Shown: positions 40,824 through 53,553, counted from the first letter of the stretch. The stretch is DNA of 64,000 bases from Conchocele bisecta (GCA_029237695.1 CM055278.1:72035188-72099187); one strand, 5' to 3'. A program made the numbers and translations. Notes: generated from the sequence alone by a model not told the origin.

Positions 40824-42381
40824 CATGCTCAGTTAATCACGCAGGTGACAAATAAAACTAACGACTGTCTAAGTTTATGTGTAGTTTGGAGGTTCACAGC
40901 GAGCTGAAACATCTGGCATTTCAAACAAGTTATCAGAAACGATATTCTATTATATCTGTTGGGGGTGTTATACGTGTAGCATACAAAGGCATTGTTCATC
41001 GTTATATTGGCATTTACTTTGTCAAAAAGGTACCGTGTATTTGTGATACAGCTCAAAATTTGGGACACAATCCAGTCCACAAAAAATCGACAAATTGATG
41101 GGCCTTACTTAAACGTATATCATTTTTAACCAATGAGATGACTTCCTTGCTCTTTGGTCAGTACAAATATCCGACAGGTAAGAGTCACAAAAGCATGATA
41201 AGTTATGTATTCTCTTGAAAAGAGCATAATAATTCGATTCCTTGGGTGGCAAACAATCTCCGTATTGTGCTAATTGTTAGCACACACCAAATAGTTGTAC
41301 TATATAAGTTAACTGAATCCCATCCAGTAAGGCCAGTCTCTCCTACGTTCAGTATTCGGATTGATGCGGTGGGACCTACTTGTATATGACCGGCAGCCAG
41401 TGTGTACTGGTTCTGCGTGAATTAAACAATAACTTCACTTACTCCTAAGAAAGACAATTCCAACCTCGTCATGTCCCTCAATATTGTATATATGTTTTGC
41501 CACAGGAACTCTGTTTAAATCACGTGACCAACAGGTTCAGTGTTTTCCTTTAAATGATACAAATATACTGATAACTGGTGTTACAAGCTCACGTGAATTT
41601 GGATAGTAATGGATCAATATTTGTCTGTGTCTGTGACCTCAAAACGCCCGCACTATTTTGTATTATGCTGGACTACTTTTGTATAGCCCCTGTGCGATTT
41701 CGCGCCATTTAGTATTATCTAACCTAATTCATGGTCCGTCGATTTGATCGAGGTTTGTGGGGTGGAATATATCTCAAAATTACAAATGTTAAATAAAAAT
41801 AGAGAGTGGCGGATTTTGCCGTCACATGTGCTTTACCAACATCACTACAAACGCCACCGACAATCAGAAACAGCCGACACAGGAATCATTTTCGGAACAC
41901 AGATGGAAGACCAGTCCCGTTGACACACACCAGGGGCCTATTCACTAAATGTTCGTAAGTGTCAATTTAGGATCGTCTGGACATTTCAATGGTCGGATTT
42001 ACATGTATTGCCCAGACAGCTTGCGTGAAAAAAACGCAAACAGTGAGTAGATTCAGTACTGTGAAAAATCGGCAAAAATCAGCAAACTGCAGTACACATT
42101 TTAATCTATTTTGTGTCATTGTCGTACTTTGTTTATAATAGGCGGAGAAACCAAAGGGATATCCGAATATTCGCAGGTGTCTAGTCAAATCAGTGAGCAA
42201 AACATGAAAATGAAACTATATTATTGTTTGGATGTGGGCACGTTTTAGAAAGGTGGAACTTTCTGCAACCACTACTAGAGATGACAATCGAGTAACGGGT
42301 GAATACGACAGGGTGCCTTAACATACACGTTCATGTATCTAAGTAATGAGTGGGAGCAGCAATTTGAAGAAAACATATGTA

Positions 42382-42631
42382 TTAACCCTTTGAACCCGAA
42401 ATCCCGCTATTATAGCGGTTTACGCAAAAAGTGCAGATCCAGATGAGCCGGCTCGTAACGAGCCGTCTCATCAGGATCTGCACTTTTTGAAAGTAATTTT
42501 AATATTTCTTAGAACAAAAACACCCCCTTTTCATAAATGGACGAATCTGAAAATCATTTTGTGACCATTGGATTGGTCGGAACATTAGCATATCACAGTC
42601 CATTCCAGTTCCTTAGGGTTGAAAGGGTTAA
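42382..42631. mobile_element. TTAA-flanked MITE with GAGCCGGCTCGTAACGAGCC hairpin
   Basis: TTAACCCTTTGAACCC and GGGTTGAAAGGGTTAA ends; internal stem AAAAAGTGCAGATCCAGATG / CATCAGGATCTGCACTTTTT. A related fragment is near 19245-19335. Confidence 0.75.
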
Positions 42632-43439
42632 GAAACCATGGCCATAGACACAACCCAGCATACATGTAGATGTTGTTGGCGTTTTATCGTGTACAAACTA
42701 ACCCGCAATCAACAAAGGTCTAATAATAGAACATAACATTGTATGATGCAGATGACGTGACGTAGGGTAATGTGTCAATGGAGACGGAACTTTTTATTTT
42801 ATTTTTATCTTATATTGAAGGGTACGAATTGGCTCCAGGACCTTCCAAACCCGTACATTTGAGCCCCAAATGTGCCCCAAATGTGTCAGGCCAATGACTG
42901 TTGGCCCGTTTGTTTCCGAATTTACTAATATCTGCCATTAAGTCGAAATATGTGCATTAAATGAAGGAGGCAATAATTTAACCTAGCTAATTCATTCTCC
43001 TATCGCAATGTGCCGGTATGTCAGACCTTGAAAAGGGCTGAGTGTGAGTGCATGTGGTATATGGAGACTCAGCCGTAACAGTGTTATCCTATATCAATGA
43101 TGATATTTGCGGGTTGGTCAGGGCAAATCATATCAGGCAGGGAATCATCGATATTGGGTTGTGCAAAGTATGATGTAGTATGTTATCGGGCCCAGCTACT
43201 GTCGTTTCGCGGCTTATCGTTAAATACGAGATACTATACTATTCGAGTTCAGGTGCGGTGTTTATCCGTTTTTATTTGGTTAGATGACAATTTGTTTCAC
43301 ATATTCTGAAGATGAAACAAAAATAGAAGATAATACACGGTTTCGTGGAATTGATAAGGAAATGGTCACGTACCATACCGCCGGTCATGGTCCAAAATGT
43401 TAAAGTTTGATTTCAGACGATGCAGATTACAGTCAATAA

Positions 43440-43720
43440 TGTTTAATCAGAGTAATGTGGGCGGCCAATTCCGGCCTAAACTGCATTACTCCGTGATATG
43501 AATGGTGGGGAAACCGGAGTACCCGGGGAAAACCACCTCATCCGGCAAGTAATGACAACTTCACATACGTCGGTGTAGAGGTGAAGAGCTGTGATAGAAC
43601 AGCTACCGGGGACCAATACCGGCGCTTTGCTGCCGATCCAAATAACGGCACTATCTATTGACACTCCGACACGCGTCGCTCATCCATGCCCGGCGCCCGG
43701 CCACACCTTAACGATGTTCA
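43440..43720. repeat. GC-rich SINE-like segment
   Basis: Markedly more GC-rich than its surroundings. Contains GGGGAAACCGGAGTACCCGG, a string that I recall being common in dispersed repeats of many invertebrates. No RNA polymerase III boxes confirmed. Confidence 0.4.
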
Positions 43721-43984
43721 TTTGGAGGCGAGATGGCGGTTTGTCGATAGATATGCCATAGTCTGAATGACAGATAAGCTATAAATCACAGTACTGAAAG
43801 TAATCACTGTTTGTGTCACTCTTTGTGTGTCGCTAGGTGCCTTTATTTTTGTATTCCAACTTTATTTGTGCATACGTCTTGTATGAGGAGAGCACGTTCA
43901 GGGTGTTGTGCCCTTATGGGAACATCATGTTTGTATGTATACATGTAGATATCATTCATAGTTCTCCATATATAAAATCATCTT

Positions 43985-44213
43985 AGGCTGTTAGTGTGAC
44001 TAACCGAATAACCTTTTACAAAACTGTAAGTGTATTCGTTCAATCTGATAAGCTTGCAAATGGCTAAATCTCCAAATTTCCACTGCGTACTTTAACATAG
44101 GTAACACTAGCCTATCAAACAAATTGTACACATAGTTTGGTTTGAGGTCCGTGTACTGATACAGGCAGTTGTTTAATTTGAACATAGCAGTTTGCACTTG
44201 CCCAGATAATGTA
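43985..44213 (-). mobile_element. Non-LTR reverse transcriptase fragment
   Basis: Encodes about 65 residues, including LFDRLVLPMLKYAVEIW and IERIHLQFCKRLFG, the post-RT region of the same kind of non-LTR element. It is cut at its 5' side by a family-F MITE starting at about 44214. Confidence 0.75.
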
Positions 44214-44436
44214 GTTTATCCCGTCAACACAGTGCGTATGTGCCGTGAAACACGGTGCCGTGAAACATTTTTGATATCCTGTCAATACGACCTAATCACT
44301 GCGTATCAATATGTGCGGTGGCTGGGATTATTTTGTTTGCATTTTAAAGCCATTTGTAGGTGTTGACGGGATAAATAGAATAGTAGGTTAGTGCTGTGAA
44401 TGGAAAACATAATTGGCACGGCACGGAAACGGGACT
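44214..44436. mobile_element. Family F element, copy F4, hairpin truncated
   Basis: Reverse order. Starts GTTTATCCCGTCAACACAGT, contains AGTAGGTTAGTGCTGTGAAT and stops after GGCACGGCACGGAAACGGGA. It cuts a reverse transcriptase relic. Confidence 0.75.
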
Positions 44437-44542
44437 GATCGTCAATGGACCGAAACCGAAGCGTCGAATCTCCATCATTCTAGCCGGTTCGTGACGATTC
44501 TTCTGATTAAAATATGCTATGTGTGTTATTAATCTCCTATTT

Positions 44543-44934
44543 TGTCTGGTAACGAGTTTTTAATTTACCCAATACGCAATTACTGATAACATAATGTCGT
44601 ATCAGACAATGACCTGATACGAATAGTCGGGCTACAAAGACTTGAAAACTGACTTTTCAATGGTCGAACGGCGTCACATGATGCTAAATAAATACTTCAG
44701 CGCAGTGACGTTAAGGAAACAAGTCCTTGTTCTTTTCAACGAAAACCACGTCATAATTAATCATTGTGTAGCCTAAAACGTTAACTGGTAAATATAATAC
44801 CATGCTAGTGTAGTGATATAAAGTTTCGACTGCAAAACGGTAAAATTCCTGGTCGAGCCTCATCATTTCTACGCGTTTCTTAGCCTTGGCTAATTCACGT
44901 GATATCAAAAGTCATTAGCCTGATAGTCTCTATA
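44543..44934. mobile_element. Family L element, copy L3
   Basis: Diverged colinear copy with the hairpin stem partly lost; its chance ORF (44711-44908) is not a gene. Confidence 0.7.
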
Positions 44935-45170
44935 TGTGGCTGTGACTGTAGAAATGGGGCTTATTGGTTATGCGTCGAATGTAGACTCAGATCAACCTGT
45001 GCGTCCGTACAGTCTGATCGGGATTTGCACTGTTCGCCAATCCGTCAATGAAACGCCTGCCCTGCTTCTAGCAAGCAATGTATATCTTCATAAGGCTACA
45101 GGAGTGTGCTATTTGAGCAGGAGTCACTAGTGACGGGTCACAAATTTCATAAGCCCCATTGTTATAACAA
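44935..45170. mobile_element. Family D MITE, directly adjoining family L
   Basis: Starts GTGGCTGTGACTGTAGAAAT straight after the family-L element ends. The interior GATCAACCTGTGCGTCCGTA and TTTCATAAGCCCCATTG are clear. Confidence 0.7.
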
Positions 45171-46167
45171 CAACTTCTTCCCAGACAAATAGAACAGCCC
45201 AGACACTGTGATGGAATAGTCAATATCAGATATTTAGACGGGGAGTGAAATGGTTAACATGATAGTTAACACGTAAGTTCTTACATTTAGCGATAACTTA
45301 ATATGATATTTTTGATTAAACAAAGTTACCTATTATTTCATCAGAAATGAGGCTATGCTCTATTTCTTGTGAAACGAGTCATTGAGTTTAAAAAGTCATT
45401 CACGTAATTTGCATGATTGATTTGTCGACCTGTACAATAAATAGCAACACAAATAACAGATAAACCAACAGGTTGTTTCCCCGCGTTTTCTATAACCGAC
45501 TTTAGAGAAAATAAAAATGTCATCATTTGTATGGTGGATAATTACGTCTATGACGTTTTACAAAGACGAAACTCGATCGCGAAATCAAATTTGACTGGCG
45601 GAATAATGAAAAAAGTGAAAATGCGACAACGCGAAATATCGACCCGAAATTTCGTGTTTTCGCCTTTCCACATGTTCACAATCATCATGGAGACATTGGC
45701 CACCGTATCAAACAGACAGGTAATTAAATGACAGTTAGGCAATCTATGTTATCACCGTCGCCTGGAACTACTTTCAATAAAAACAAACACCGATATCTGT
45801 CATCTCATTCATAAAACCGCATTATCATACATCCTGTTTACATTAAATACCACAAATAGTTTAAAGATGAGCCCGATTCCCACAATACTGCGTTATATTG
45901 ATGATGGCCTTTGATTTGTGAAGCCACCCAGGATGGTAAAACAGAAAACTTGTATGAATTGCAACAATACTACCGTATCTGAGGGAATTTAATTTGTGTT
46001 TCATGCATTTGTCTCACCGACGTTACATGTTTGTTTGTTTGTTTGTGGGACATTTATTAAATACATTTATTAATTTACTATAAAGAATAAGAGTATGATT
46101 CCTTGAAGCAGCCAATTTTAGAGTGCATTTCGACAGTTAATAAGCATAAGTATATCACTGATTAAAT

Positions 46168-47001
46168 GTACCGTTACATGCCCACTCAGTAGGCACAAAG
46201 TGTTCTTTATATGAATTAAATAAGTGTATAATTGTATCACTATTCCACCAGTTATAAACATTACGAGTCTCCGATATACAGATACAATCATTTAGTAATA
46301 TTTATTTTACTGATAGTGACTTGCTGTGATATCAGGCTATTTTTTAGATGCAAATGAGGCATGTTTGTTTGTTTGTTTGCTGTGGTTTAACCGCCTGTCA
46401 ACAGCTATGGTCATTTAAGGCCGGGTCTCTATGGGTTTGGTACTAAATCCCATATATTACCTGTACAAATGGGGGTGGGGGCGAATCAGAACTGAATATT
46501 TACAATAAAAATATATATATTCTGTCCTGAAATCAGCATAATCCTGATCTGATGCCGGGTCCTCGCCACACCGCAATCACTTGGCCCCCTCCCAAAAGCA
46601 GTAGGATCAGTAATAATCGTACTACTTTTATAATGGGCAATAACCCAATTCAACTTCCATGTAACAAAAGAGTCAACGATAAAAACGTACATGAAGCCAA
46701 ACCAGACAAATCGTGATATATATATAAGGAGGAACCCCTATCGTTTACACCGTCGCGTTAGACCGACCCCCCCCCCCTCAATGAATCAGATAATAAATAG
46801 TAACGTCCGTTAAAATGTTAAAGAAACACGGTTATCGCCCCTGATATGAATGTGGAAACCGCCTGATATAAAATGCATAGTAATGCCAATCAATACGTGG
46901 AGTAATGGTGAATTAATATTTAGTTTGACAATAAATGTCTCAGATGATGTCTCTGATATAAATAACATTTAGTGACCACTGAGTGGGCATGTACCTTTAA
47001 G
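46168..47001. mobile_element. Family I MITE with a large internal insertion
   Basis: Ends CATGCCCACTCAGTAGGCAC and GAGTGGGCATGTACCTTTAA. About 400 bp around 46350-46790 does not belong to the family and includes GTTTGTTT repeats and a C-rich run. Confidence 0.75.
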
Positions 47002-47411
47002 CATCGTTACGACCTGGTTCATTCGGAACTACATCGTTTGCCAATATTTAGATAGATGTATGTAGTGTTAAAACGGTTAAGTAATTAATAAATAGACAAA
47101 CGTACAATGTTAACTTTTTAATAAATAAACAAACAAACATTGTACATACATTTGTATGGCACTATTAACAGCAGTACATGAATAGGTAATAAATAGATGA
47201 TGTTACATGTACATCAGTCTCTGTGATATTTATTTAAACGAGTTTACTGATTTAATAAGAACCGAGATTATGCCGAGTTGCCTATGAAGTCAGTTAATTC
47301 GCTTAGTAAATAGAGGATACAAAATGCGTGTGCATTTAATATGATATTTACTGTACTTATTTACTGATATCATATATTTTATAAATTCAACAAACATGTT
47401 AGATATTTTAC

Positions 47412-47614
47412 ACAACCGCCTGCCTTAACTATGTTTCTGAACATATATTGGCAATGTCAACTCGCAATCAAGCAAATTGATTGTATGAGCATGAGCTGTA
47501 GCACATTCCATGCTCAGGCAAGCAAGCTGCGTACTTTCAAACACAGCATTCAAGTATTTTGTAATAAAGAAATTGACAAATATTGGCAAGATTAGCACAA
47601 GCAGTAGTGTAGAG
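47412..47614. mobile_element. Family C MITE, copy C7
   Basis: Ends CACAACCGCCTGCCTTAAC and GATTAGCACAAGCAGTAGTG with TA flanks; the internal palindrome is decayed. Confidence 0.75.
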
Positions 47615-47684
47615 AGGCACAGCAATGGCGCACATTGAAGCATTACATGTTGGTGTGTATCGGAGCTGGGTCTATGTATACACT

Positions 47685-48574
47685 GTCCGTTTCACGAAAC
47701 CTGACCAATTTGTACAGATATATAATTCCAGCACAAAAATATTTACACAATTCCCTAACATTTGATTGGCCCGTAGCAAGTCTCTGTCCAAAATTTATAT
47801 CCCAGTAAACTCACACGCCGAACTACTTTCCGTAACCGTGAGGCGCAGTTAAAATAATTCTTAAGAAAACGAAAAATAAACACATTTTCTTGATGAATTT
47901 ATTTCAAATGCTGGAATTATAAGGAATGAATGGTATTTTTGTTGAATTTATCAGGGATATAAACTTGGAAAAGTCGCGGGAATACTGGACGAGGCCTTCC
48001 GGCCTTCGTCCAGTATTCCCGCGACTTTTCCAAGTTTATACCCCGATAAATTCCACAAAAAGGCCATTCATTCCAATAAAATATTTTTGCGATGATATTC
48101 ATTTTTATCAACATTTTAGATATAGCTTTCTTTTTATTTCGAGAAAATCTGTACAATATTGATCTTATTGCGAAAAATAATTGTTCAAGCTAAATCCCCA
48201 TAACCATCTTCATAGAGTGAAGCTATCTATGGGGATTTAACATTCGGAAATCTTTCTAATTTCAGAAATAGTGGACCGATTTCAAAATGTAACTATTATG
48301 TTCTTAGTTAGATCATTTTGAAGGTATCTAGCCAGATTTCGGAGTCAATTTCCAATGTTTTTTTCGATTTGTTGTGGCTCCTCCTCCAGCTTCTCTTTTT
48401 CCTCCATGTTAAATTCCCATAGACAAATGCATGTTTCGTAATAAACTAAATATTTGATGAAATTTCACAAAACTTATTGTTTCATATAAATGAAATATTA
48501 TCGAAAACAAATTTTTTTTTTGCACTGTATATATGGCCGTACAATTTGGGCAGGTTTCGTGAAACAGACAGTAA
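47685..48574. mobile_element. Family E MITE, copy E4, carrying nested A5
   Basis: Ends CTGTCCGTTTCACGAAACCT and AGGTTTCGTGAAACAGACAG. About 355 bp of it is the inserted family-A copy. Confidence 0.83.
47722..48076 (-). mobile_element. Family A foldback MITE, copy A5, nested in family E
   Basis: Reverse-oriented copy inserted inside the family-E element at 47685-48574, splitting its conserved ATATAAACAATGCAAA stretch. One arm reads TTTTTGTTGAATTTATC. Confidence 0.87.
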
Positions 48575-48837
48575 CATGTCATGGTATTACATGTTCTACA
48601 AGGTGCATGCAGAGAACGTGATAAAACGATCATTTAATTCAAGATTTGTATCGTTTTTTTCGACACCTACATACATGTACATGTACACAATAAATACCAA
48701 TGTATGACAAAACCAATATACAATGCAAATAGCGAAACGTTTAGTTTGTACATGTCATCGCTCAGTTAAAGCAAACAACAGATGCAAGACTAACTTGAAA
48801 AGTGTTTGAGCACTGGGCAATGTCTAATCGTGAATTA

Positions 48838-48982
48838 TCAACTGTTCTGAACATATATTGTCATTGCCAATCCGTATTCAAGCAACTTGATTGTCTGAGC
48901 ATGAGCTGTAGCAATATTCAAGTATTTTTAAATAAAGAAATTTACAAATATTGGAAAAATTAGCACAAGCTGTAGCGTACAG
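48838..48982. mobile_element. Family C MITE, copy C8 (left end lost)
   Basis: The interior (GAGCATGAGCTGTAGCA) and the right end AATTAGCACAAGCTGTAGCG are recognisable. Confidence 0.6.
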
Positions 48983-49496
48983 CATGGAATAGTTTGGATG
49001 TTTTAGATTTTTTATAACAATTTCTTACATTTCAGCCAGTAGTTTAGGTCTAACCACGTTAAATAACTGATATTCATGGGCGGTGTAGTCAAAAGTAGTA
49101 CGTTAAACAGAATAAGCCAAATTTGTTATGCCATAGACACTTTGCAGAAACCAGTAAACTGATGCACTAATCTACTTCACAGGCATGTTAATCATAATGT
49201 ATCATTTACATCAGTTTCAAGCATATGCTTTGGGATTATTATTTAAGGAGCATGTTTGTCATGTTAGGCGGTTTCAATTACAGCCGCTGCGTTTCAGCGC
49301 CACCACCAGTGTGGTCACAGTATATTGAATTTATCTTTCTTAACAATAATTAAACCTATATTTTAATTAGTCAATATCCAGAGCAGAATTGGTGCAGGTT
49401 ATGGGAAAATAGGTCCCACGACATCAATACGAACAATGAAAGTTGCAGAGAATAGCAAAATGTGTCAGTGGTTAGTTTATATAGGAACAATCTTTG

Positions 49497-50390
49497 GTGG
49501 CGGTGGACCTGTACATAAATTTAACGTTGAATTACACCACTCGCCAGCAGTAGTTTACACCACTCATGTGTTTACCATATATGGAGAAAATGACGTCAGT
49601 AACGTCGCAGTGACCTGTTTACTTCGACCAATCAAATCATGTTATCGGACACACCCTCTGAATCACCTGTCGTGAATCATCTGTGTCACCTTCGCTACGG
49701 CCCGCCTACAGAAATTAATACGCATATATCTTTATCATATTTTTTAGACTCGATTCACTTTGTTTTTATGATGAATCATGAGTGAAATGTTAGAAAATGT
49801 TTATTTAACTAGGTGAGCTGATTAACCTGAAATAATGCCCTCGTGATTGGGTCCTACCGCTAAATAAACGAATGAGCGTAGCATTATTTTGCGATATTAA
49901 TCAGCACAGCTGGTTAAATAAACGGTATATACATGAAAACAGAAACATCTGCAATATATGGTTAATTAATACCGTTTAGTTAACCAGGTGAGCTGATTAT
50001 CGTAAGAAATGCACAAGTTGTTGAGTCATTGTGCATGGTAAAATCCAATCGCGAGAGCATTATTTGAAGATAATCAGCTCACCTGGTGAAATAAACACTT
50101 TCTTGCATATGCATTTCACAATATATTAAGAACACATGTAATCAAGCGTAAAATATGGCCAATAGTTGTGCGAGTTGATTTCTGGAGGCGGGCCGTAGTA
50201 AAGGCGACTGTCTCGAGACTTAGAAGGTGTGTCCAATAACATGGTTTGATTGGCCGAATGAAACAACGTCATCACGTTACTGTCGTCCTTTCTGTCGTCT
50301 ATATATAGGAACACGAGAGTTGTGTAAACTACTGCTGCCGAATGATGTAATTCACCGTTATATTTCTGCAAACTACTTGCTTGAATGTAA
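49497..50390. repeat. Large foldback M with two internal hairpins
   Basis: Arms of about 220 bp (49497-49740 and 50170-50390) are inverted copies, with AATTACACCAC / GTGTAAACTACTGCTG matching on opposite strands. The loop holds two hairpins with AGGTGAGCTGATTA stems (49797-49935 and 49971-50100). Similar peptide strings (ELHHS, AVVYTT) appear on each arm's strand, which simply reflects the inversion. Confidence 0.7.
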
Positions 50391-50427
50391 GAATTTGTTT
50401 TATTTACCTCAATGCTTGCAATATAAC

Positions 50428-50606
50428 ACACCCTTTTGTGGGATAATTATATTTGAAATTAAGCAGCTTGATTGGCTGTGGCTGAGCTGTGGCACAGCTC
50501 AGCCACAGCCAATCAAACTGCTTGATTGCGAGTCGATACGTGTATGTCCAATAGAAGTTCGGAAACGGTGATATCTTGGCAAGATTAACGCAGTTTGTGG
50601 TGCAAT
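50428..50606. mobile_element. Family C MITE, copy C9
   Basis: Central palindrome of about 64 bp around GAGCTGTGGCACAGCTC and right end AAGATTAACGCAGTTTGTGG. Confidence 0.7.
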
Positions 50607-51349
50607 TATCACGTAAAGTGTTGCGATCGATTCACATACTAGATCATTTGCAATGCATTATAGGGTATTATCAGGACGGACCTATTTGAAAAAAATGCAA
50701 TACAAAATAAAAACGTCTTTTCATCATGGCAGTGTGTAAAGTGGTTTAATTGAAGATATATGACGATACTAGGACTGCTGGGTTGTTTCAATTTTCACCG
50801 TTGTCGGTTCATGAGTATCAGATGTTCTATCATGTTGAGCGCAACACTATAAGAAATCAGATATTTATATACCTATATTTATTTTTTATACATGTAGTAT
50901 ATTTTAAGTCCTGATATGCCGCTTTAAGCGAAAATACGCATAGTGTATATCGGAGAAATCATCTGAGATACGGTATGTTTAAGAAGGCTATGCTACATGT
51001 ACACTAACAGCTAGTTAGATGGAATTTCGATATAGTCACGACGGACTCAAATAGGTCTGGTGTTTCCACGGGGTGACTGCGTAACAGCCAGAATATTCCC
51101 TTACTCCTACAATGTGGGAAACAAAACATGTTGTCAGCAGCTGATATGTTCTGTTATGTCTTCGTTCTCAATAAAACATGGTTTGGGAGCACATTTAGAT
51201 CATTCCCATTGGAAATTATTCTAAAATGTTGTCAGAAACATATCTTTTGATGAGAAAATTGGAAAATGTAAAATTAACAGCGGACGACAATATTAATTCA
51301 GCATTGTATGAGTTAATGGATCACATCTACTTTTGAATACAATATGACG

Positions 51350-52175
51350 TCAGACCAGCGACTCGTGGAATGTATGAGGTTTATTATCTACATTTTCTTC
51401 CGTTTCCCCACCTAGCACATGGGACGTCGTACCACGTGACACAGATCCATCCGCGGAAGACGACAAGTCACGTGACACAGGACTCTCTTGTCTAGATGAG
51501 GATATTGTGGATAATGAGACCTCCGCGAGGGTGGTATTGGTATCATTGCTACGACTTCCATGGTCAATGGATCCGACGTCTTCGGTTTGCATATCTATGG
51601 GATCAAGTTGTATACACTCCGCCACATGTATGGTCGTGTGATTAGGAACGGTGGGCGTGCTTTCTAGTTTTGAACAATTATTACGTCTGGCGTCTAGATT
51701 TAAATGTCTGTCTGGCGAGTCTATGCCCTTCACCAATGACCCGATACTGTCCTGGCTCGCTACCCGTTCGTGTTTACTCCCGGAATGCCCGGATCGTTTT
51801 CTTAAACGTTTCTTCCCACCTCTAGACTTACTCACTCGTTCAACTGTGACGTCATTATCACATTTCGATATAACAGCTGACGTTGTGGCACGATCTTCCG
51901 TCTGAAAGTTGCTGGTAACGGTATTAGGGGGTTGCTGTACCTCATTCACCGTGCCTAGTTTCTTAAGAGCACTTCCCGGTATTGAATGATCGTGAATAAC
52001 CGTATCAGTCGCTCCTTCGACATTTGCACATGTGTCTGTGTCCACGTGATCACTGTTTTTACTTGATGGCCGAGACTCGCTCTGCAAGGAGTTCTGTCGT
52101 ACTCGGGTTTCGCTCATACTCGGCGGACGATTCAATACGTTTGTTGAAAGCTTTCGGTTCACGCAGATATTTAAC
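51350..52175 (-). CDS. Receptor guanylyl cyclase, last exon (cytoplasmic tail)
   Basis: 826 nt, acceptor TTTATTTCAG. The penultimate exon's GG plus this exon's first G makes Gly; 274 residues then follow to a stop at 51350. The tail begins LNICVNRKLSTNVLNRPPS and is rich in Ser, Thr, Asn and Asp, with no recognised domain. It has a basic cluster (RGGKKRLRKR) near tail residue 120 and ends FHESLV, which fits a class I PDZ-binding motif (S/T-x-V). It is probably disordered and cytosolic. A tail this long is unusual next to vertebrate natriuretic receptors, where the protein ends soon after TYWL. Confidence 0.88.
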
Positions 52176-52204
52176 CTGAAATAAACACAGCATACATGTA
52201 AATG

Positions 52205-52690
52205 TGGTCTGGCGAAAATGTACTTATGAGATGTGTGATCACCTTAGCTAGCTCCTGATCAAACACATGCAGCACACCCCCATATCCTGATAACGATCTA
52301 TATTATTTGTAGAATAATGGCGGCTGTTTCAGTGATTGAATGAAAGGCGAACAGTACAGATTGCGATCAGACTGTCTGGATGCATTGGTTGATCTGGGGG
52401 CCGTTTCACTAAACATCGTACGACTAAAATATTCGTAAGTGCAAAATAATGATATTCTGTAAATTTCACATTAACAATGTTTTCTTAATGGATTTGCATT
52501 TATTGAGCATATGCTGCATATGCAGCCTATGCTCAATACATGTAAATTCATCAATTGAAATTTCCTGATGATCCTAAAGTTGCACTTACTAACATTTTAG
52601 TCGTACGAAGTTTAGTGAAACGGGCCCCATGATCGGCAGTGTTAGCGATACCCATACACCCCATTTCTACTGTTTCAGCCACAAATGCTC
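52205..52690. mobile_element. Family D MITE split by family H
   Basis: The D sequence is interrupted after GGTTGATCTG by a family-H element (52397-52628) and resumes at ATGATCGGCAGTG. Confidence 0.72.
52397..52628. mobile_element. Family H MITE nested in family D
   Basis: GGGCCGTTTCACTAAACATC and GAAGTTTAGTGAAACGGGCC, with inner GAGCATATGCTGCATATGCA palindrome. Confidence 0.82.
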
Positions 52691-52770
52691 ATAGTTACCC
52701 AACTTCAATATTTGATATATAAATGTTCTGTCGGGAAACAAGTATTCGACCAACGCCTAACGAAATACCA

Positions 52771-53082
52771 GTAGCATATGTCACCAAAATTGCAAAGTAT
52801 AATTATCTTGATAAGTACACTTTGATGGACACATTTTCAATTTAAGGATAAATTTATTAATTTTTATTTTATTATACTGAATTTATTACATTATCACAGT
52901 CATTTTGGCTGTGATACTGTAATCAATTAAATATGATAATTATGCATACGTTTAATCATCATATACATGCAGTTGTCAATTCAATATAAACTAACCCATT
53001 TCGGGAACTATAAATAATTACTCCCTCAAAGTATACTTAGCTAGATATATGTAAGTCTGCTTAGCAATTTTGGTGAAATCGG
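52771..53082. mobile_element. Family B MITE, copy B8
   Basis: Diverged copy. The ends GTAGCATATGTCACCAAAAT and GCAATTTTGGTGAAATCGG and the central palindrome are recognisable. Confidence 0.78.
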
Positions 53083-53334
53083 AAAATAATAAGTAATGGA
53101 AAGATTAGCGCCATTAGTGTCTGCCATCTGAACTAGAATATCAATGTGTTATTATTAATAATTATGATTATTAGAAATATTGTTCACAATTTTGTTGTTG
53201 ACGTATGACTCAATCTTTATTTAAAAGACAAGTTATTTTAATACAAAATATATACTATTCTGAGAGTTCTTGTGACACATATGCCTATACGTAAATATCC
53301 ATGAACACAGTGATGTGGAAAATGCCAACAGTCA

Positions 53335-53553
53335 TTAACCCTTACACCGCTATCTTATTTGTTTGTGGTTTGTTGTTTATTGTCTATTTTCCATTTTTAT
53401 CATCAAAAACATGCTTTGACAGCACTTTAGAATAATGTATAACATGATTTGACGGCACTGAAGTGCTGTCAAACCATGTTTTATTGAGAAATAATGCAAG
53501 ATATAAAAGCAACAGCAGACGACAATTGTTATGTGTAGCGGTCTGAGGGTTAA
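53335..53553. mobile_element. TTAA-flanked MITE, family N copy N1
   Basis: TTAACCCTTACACCGCTA and TAGCGGTCTGAGGGTTAA at the ends, with an internal AACATGCTTTGACAGCACTT palindrome. The TTAA target and CCCTT start resemble piggyBac-type elements. Confidence 0.75.

Larger units (their letters stand above)
37623..51349. other. Intergenic region, no gene supported
   Basis: 13.7 kb between the start of the DUF885 gene and the end of the guanylyl cyclase gene. It holds MITEs, an unusual hairpin array at 40460-40823, a reverse transcriptase scrap at 43985-44213, a GC-rich SINE-like segment near 43440-43720 and a large foldback at 49497-50390. Short ORFs here show no family resemblance. Confidence 0.7.

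Noticed and set aside
45485..45731. Possible exon (SNLTGGIMKKVKMRQREIST..., followed by CAG|GTAATT) on the plus strand
   Set aside because: A donor-like site follows, but I found no acceptor, partner exon or homology. Left as unsupported.
46021..46050. GTTTGTTTGTTTG run as a possible regulatory site
   Set aside because: A short simple repeat with no other signal around it.
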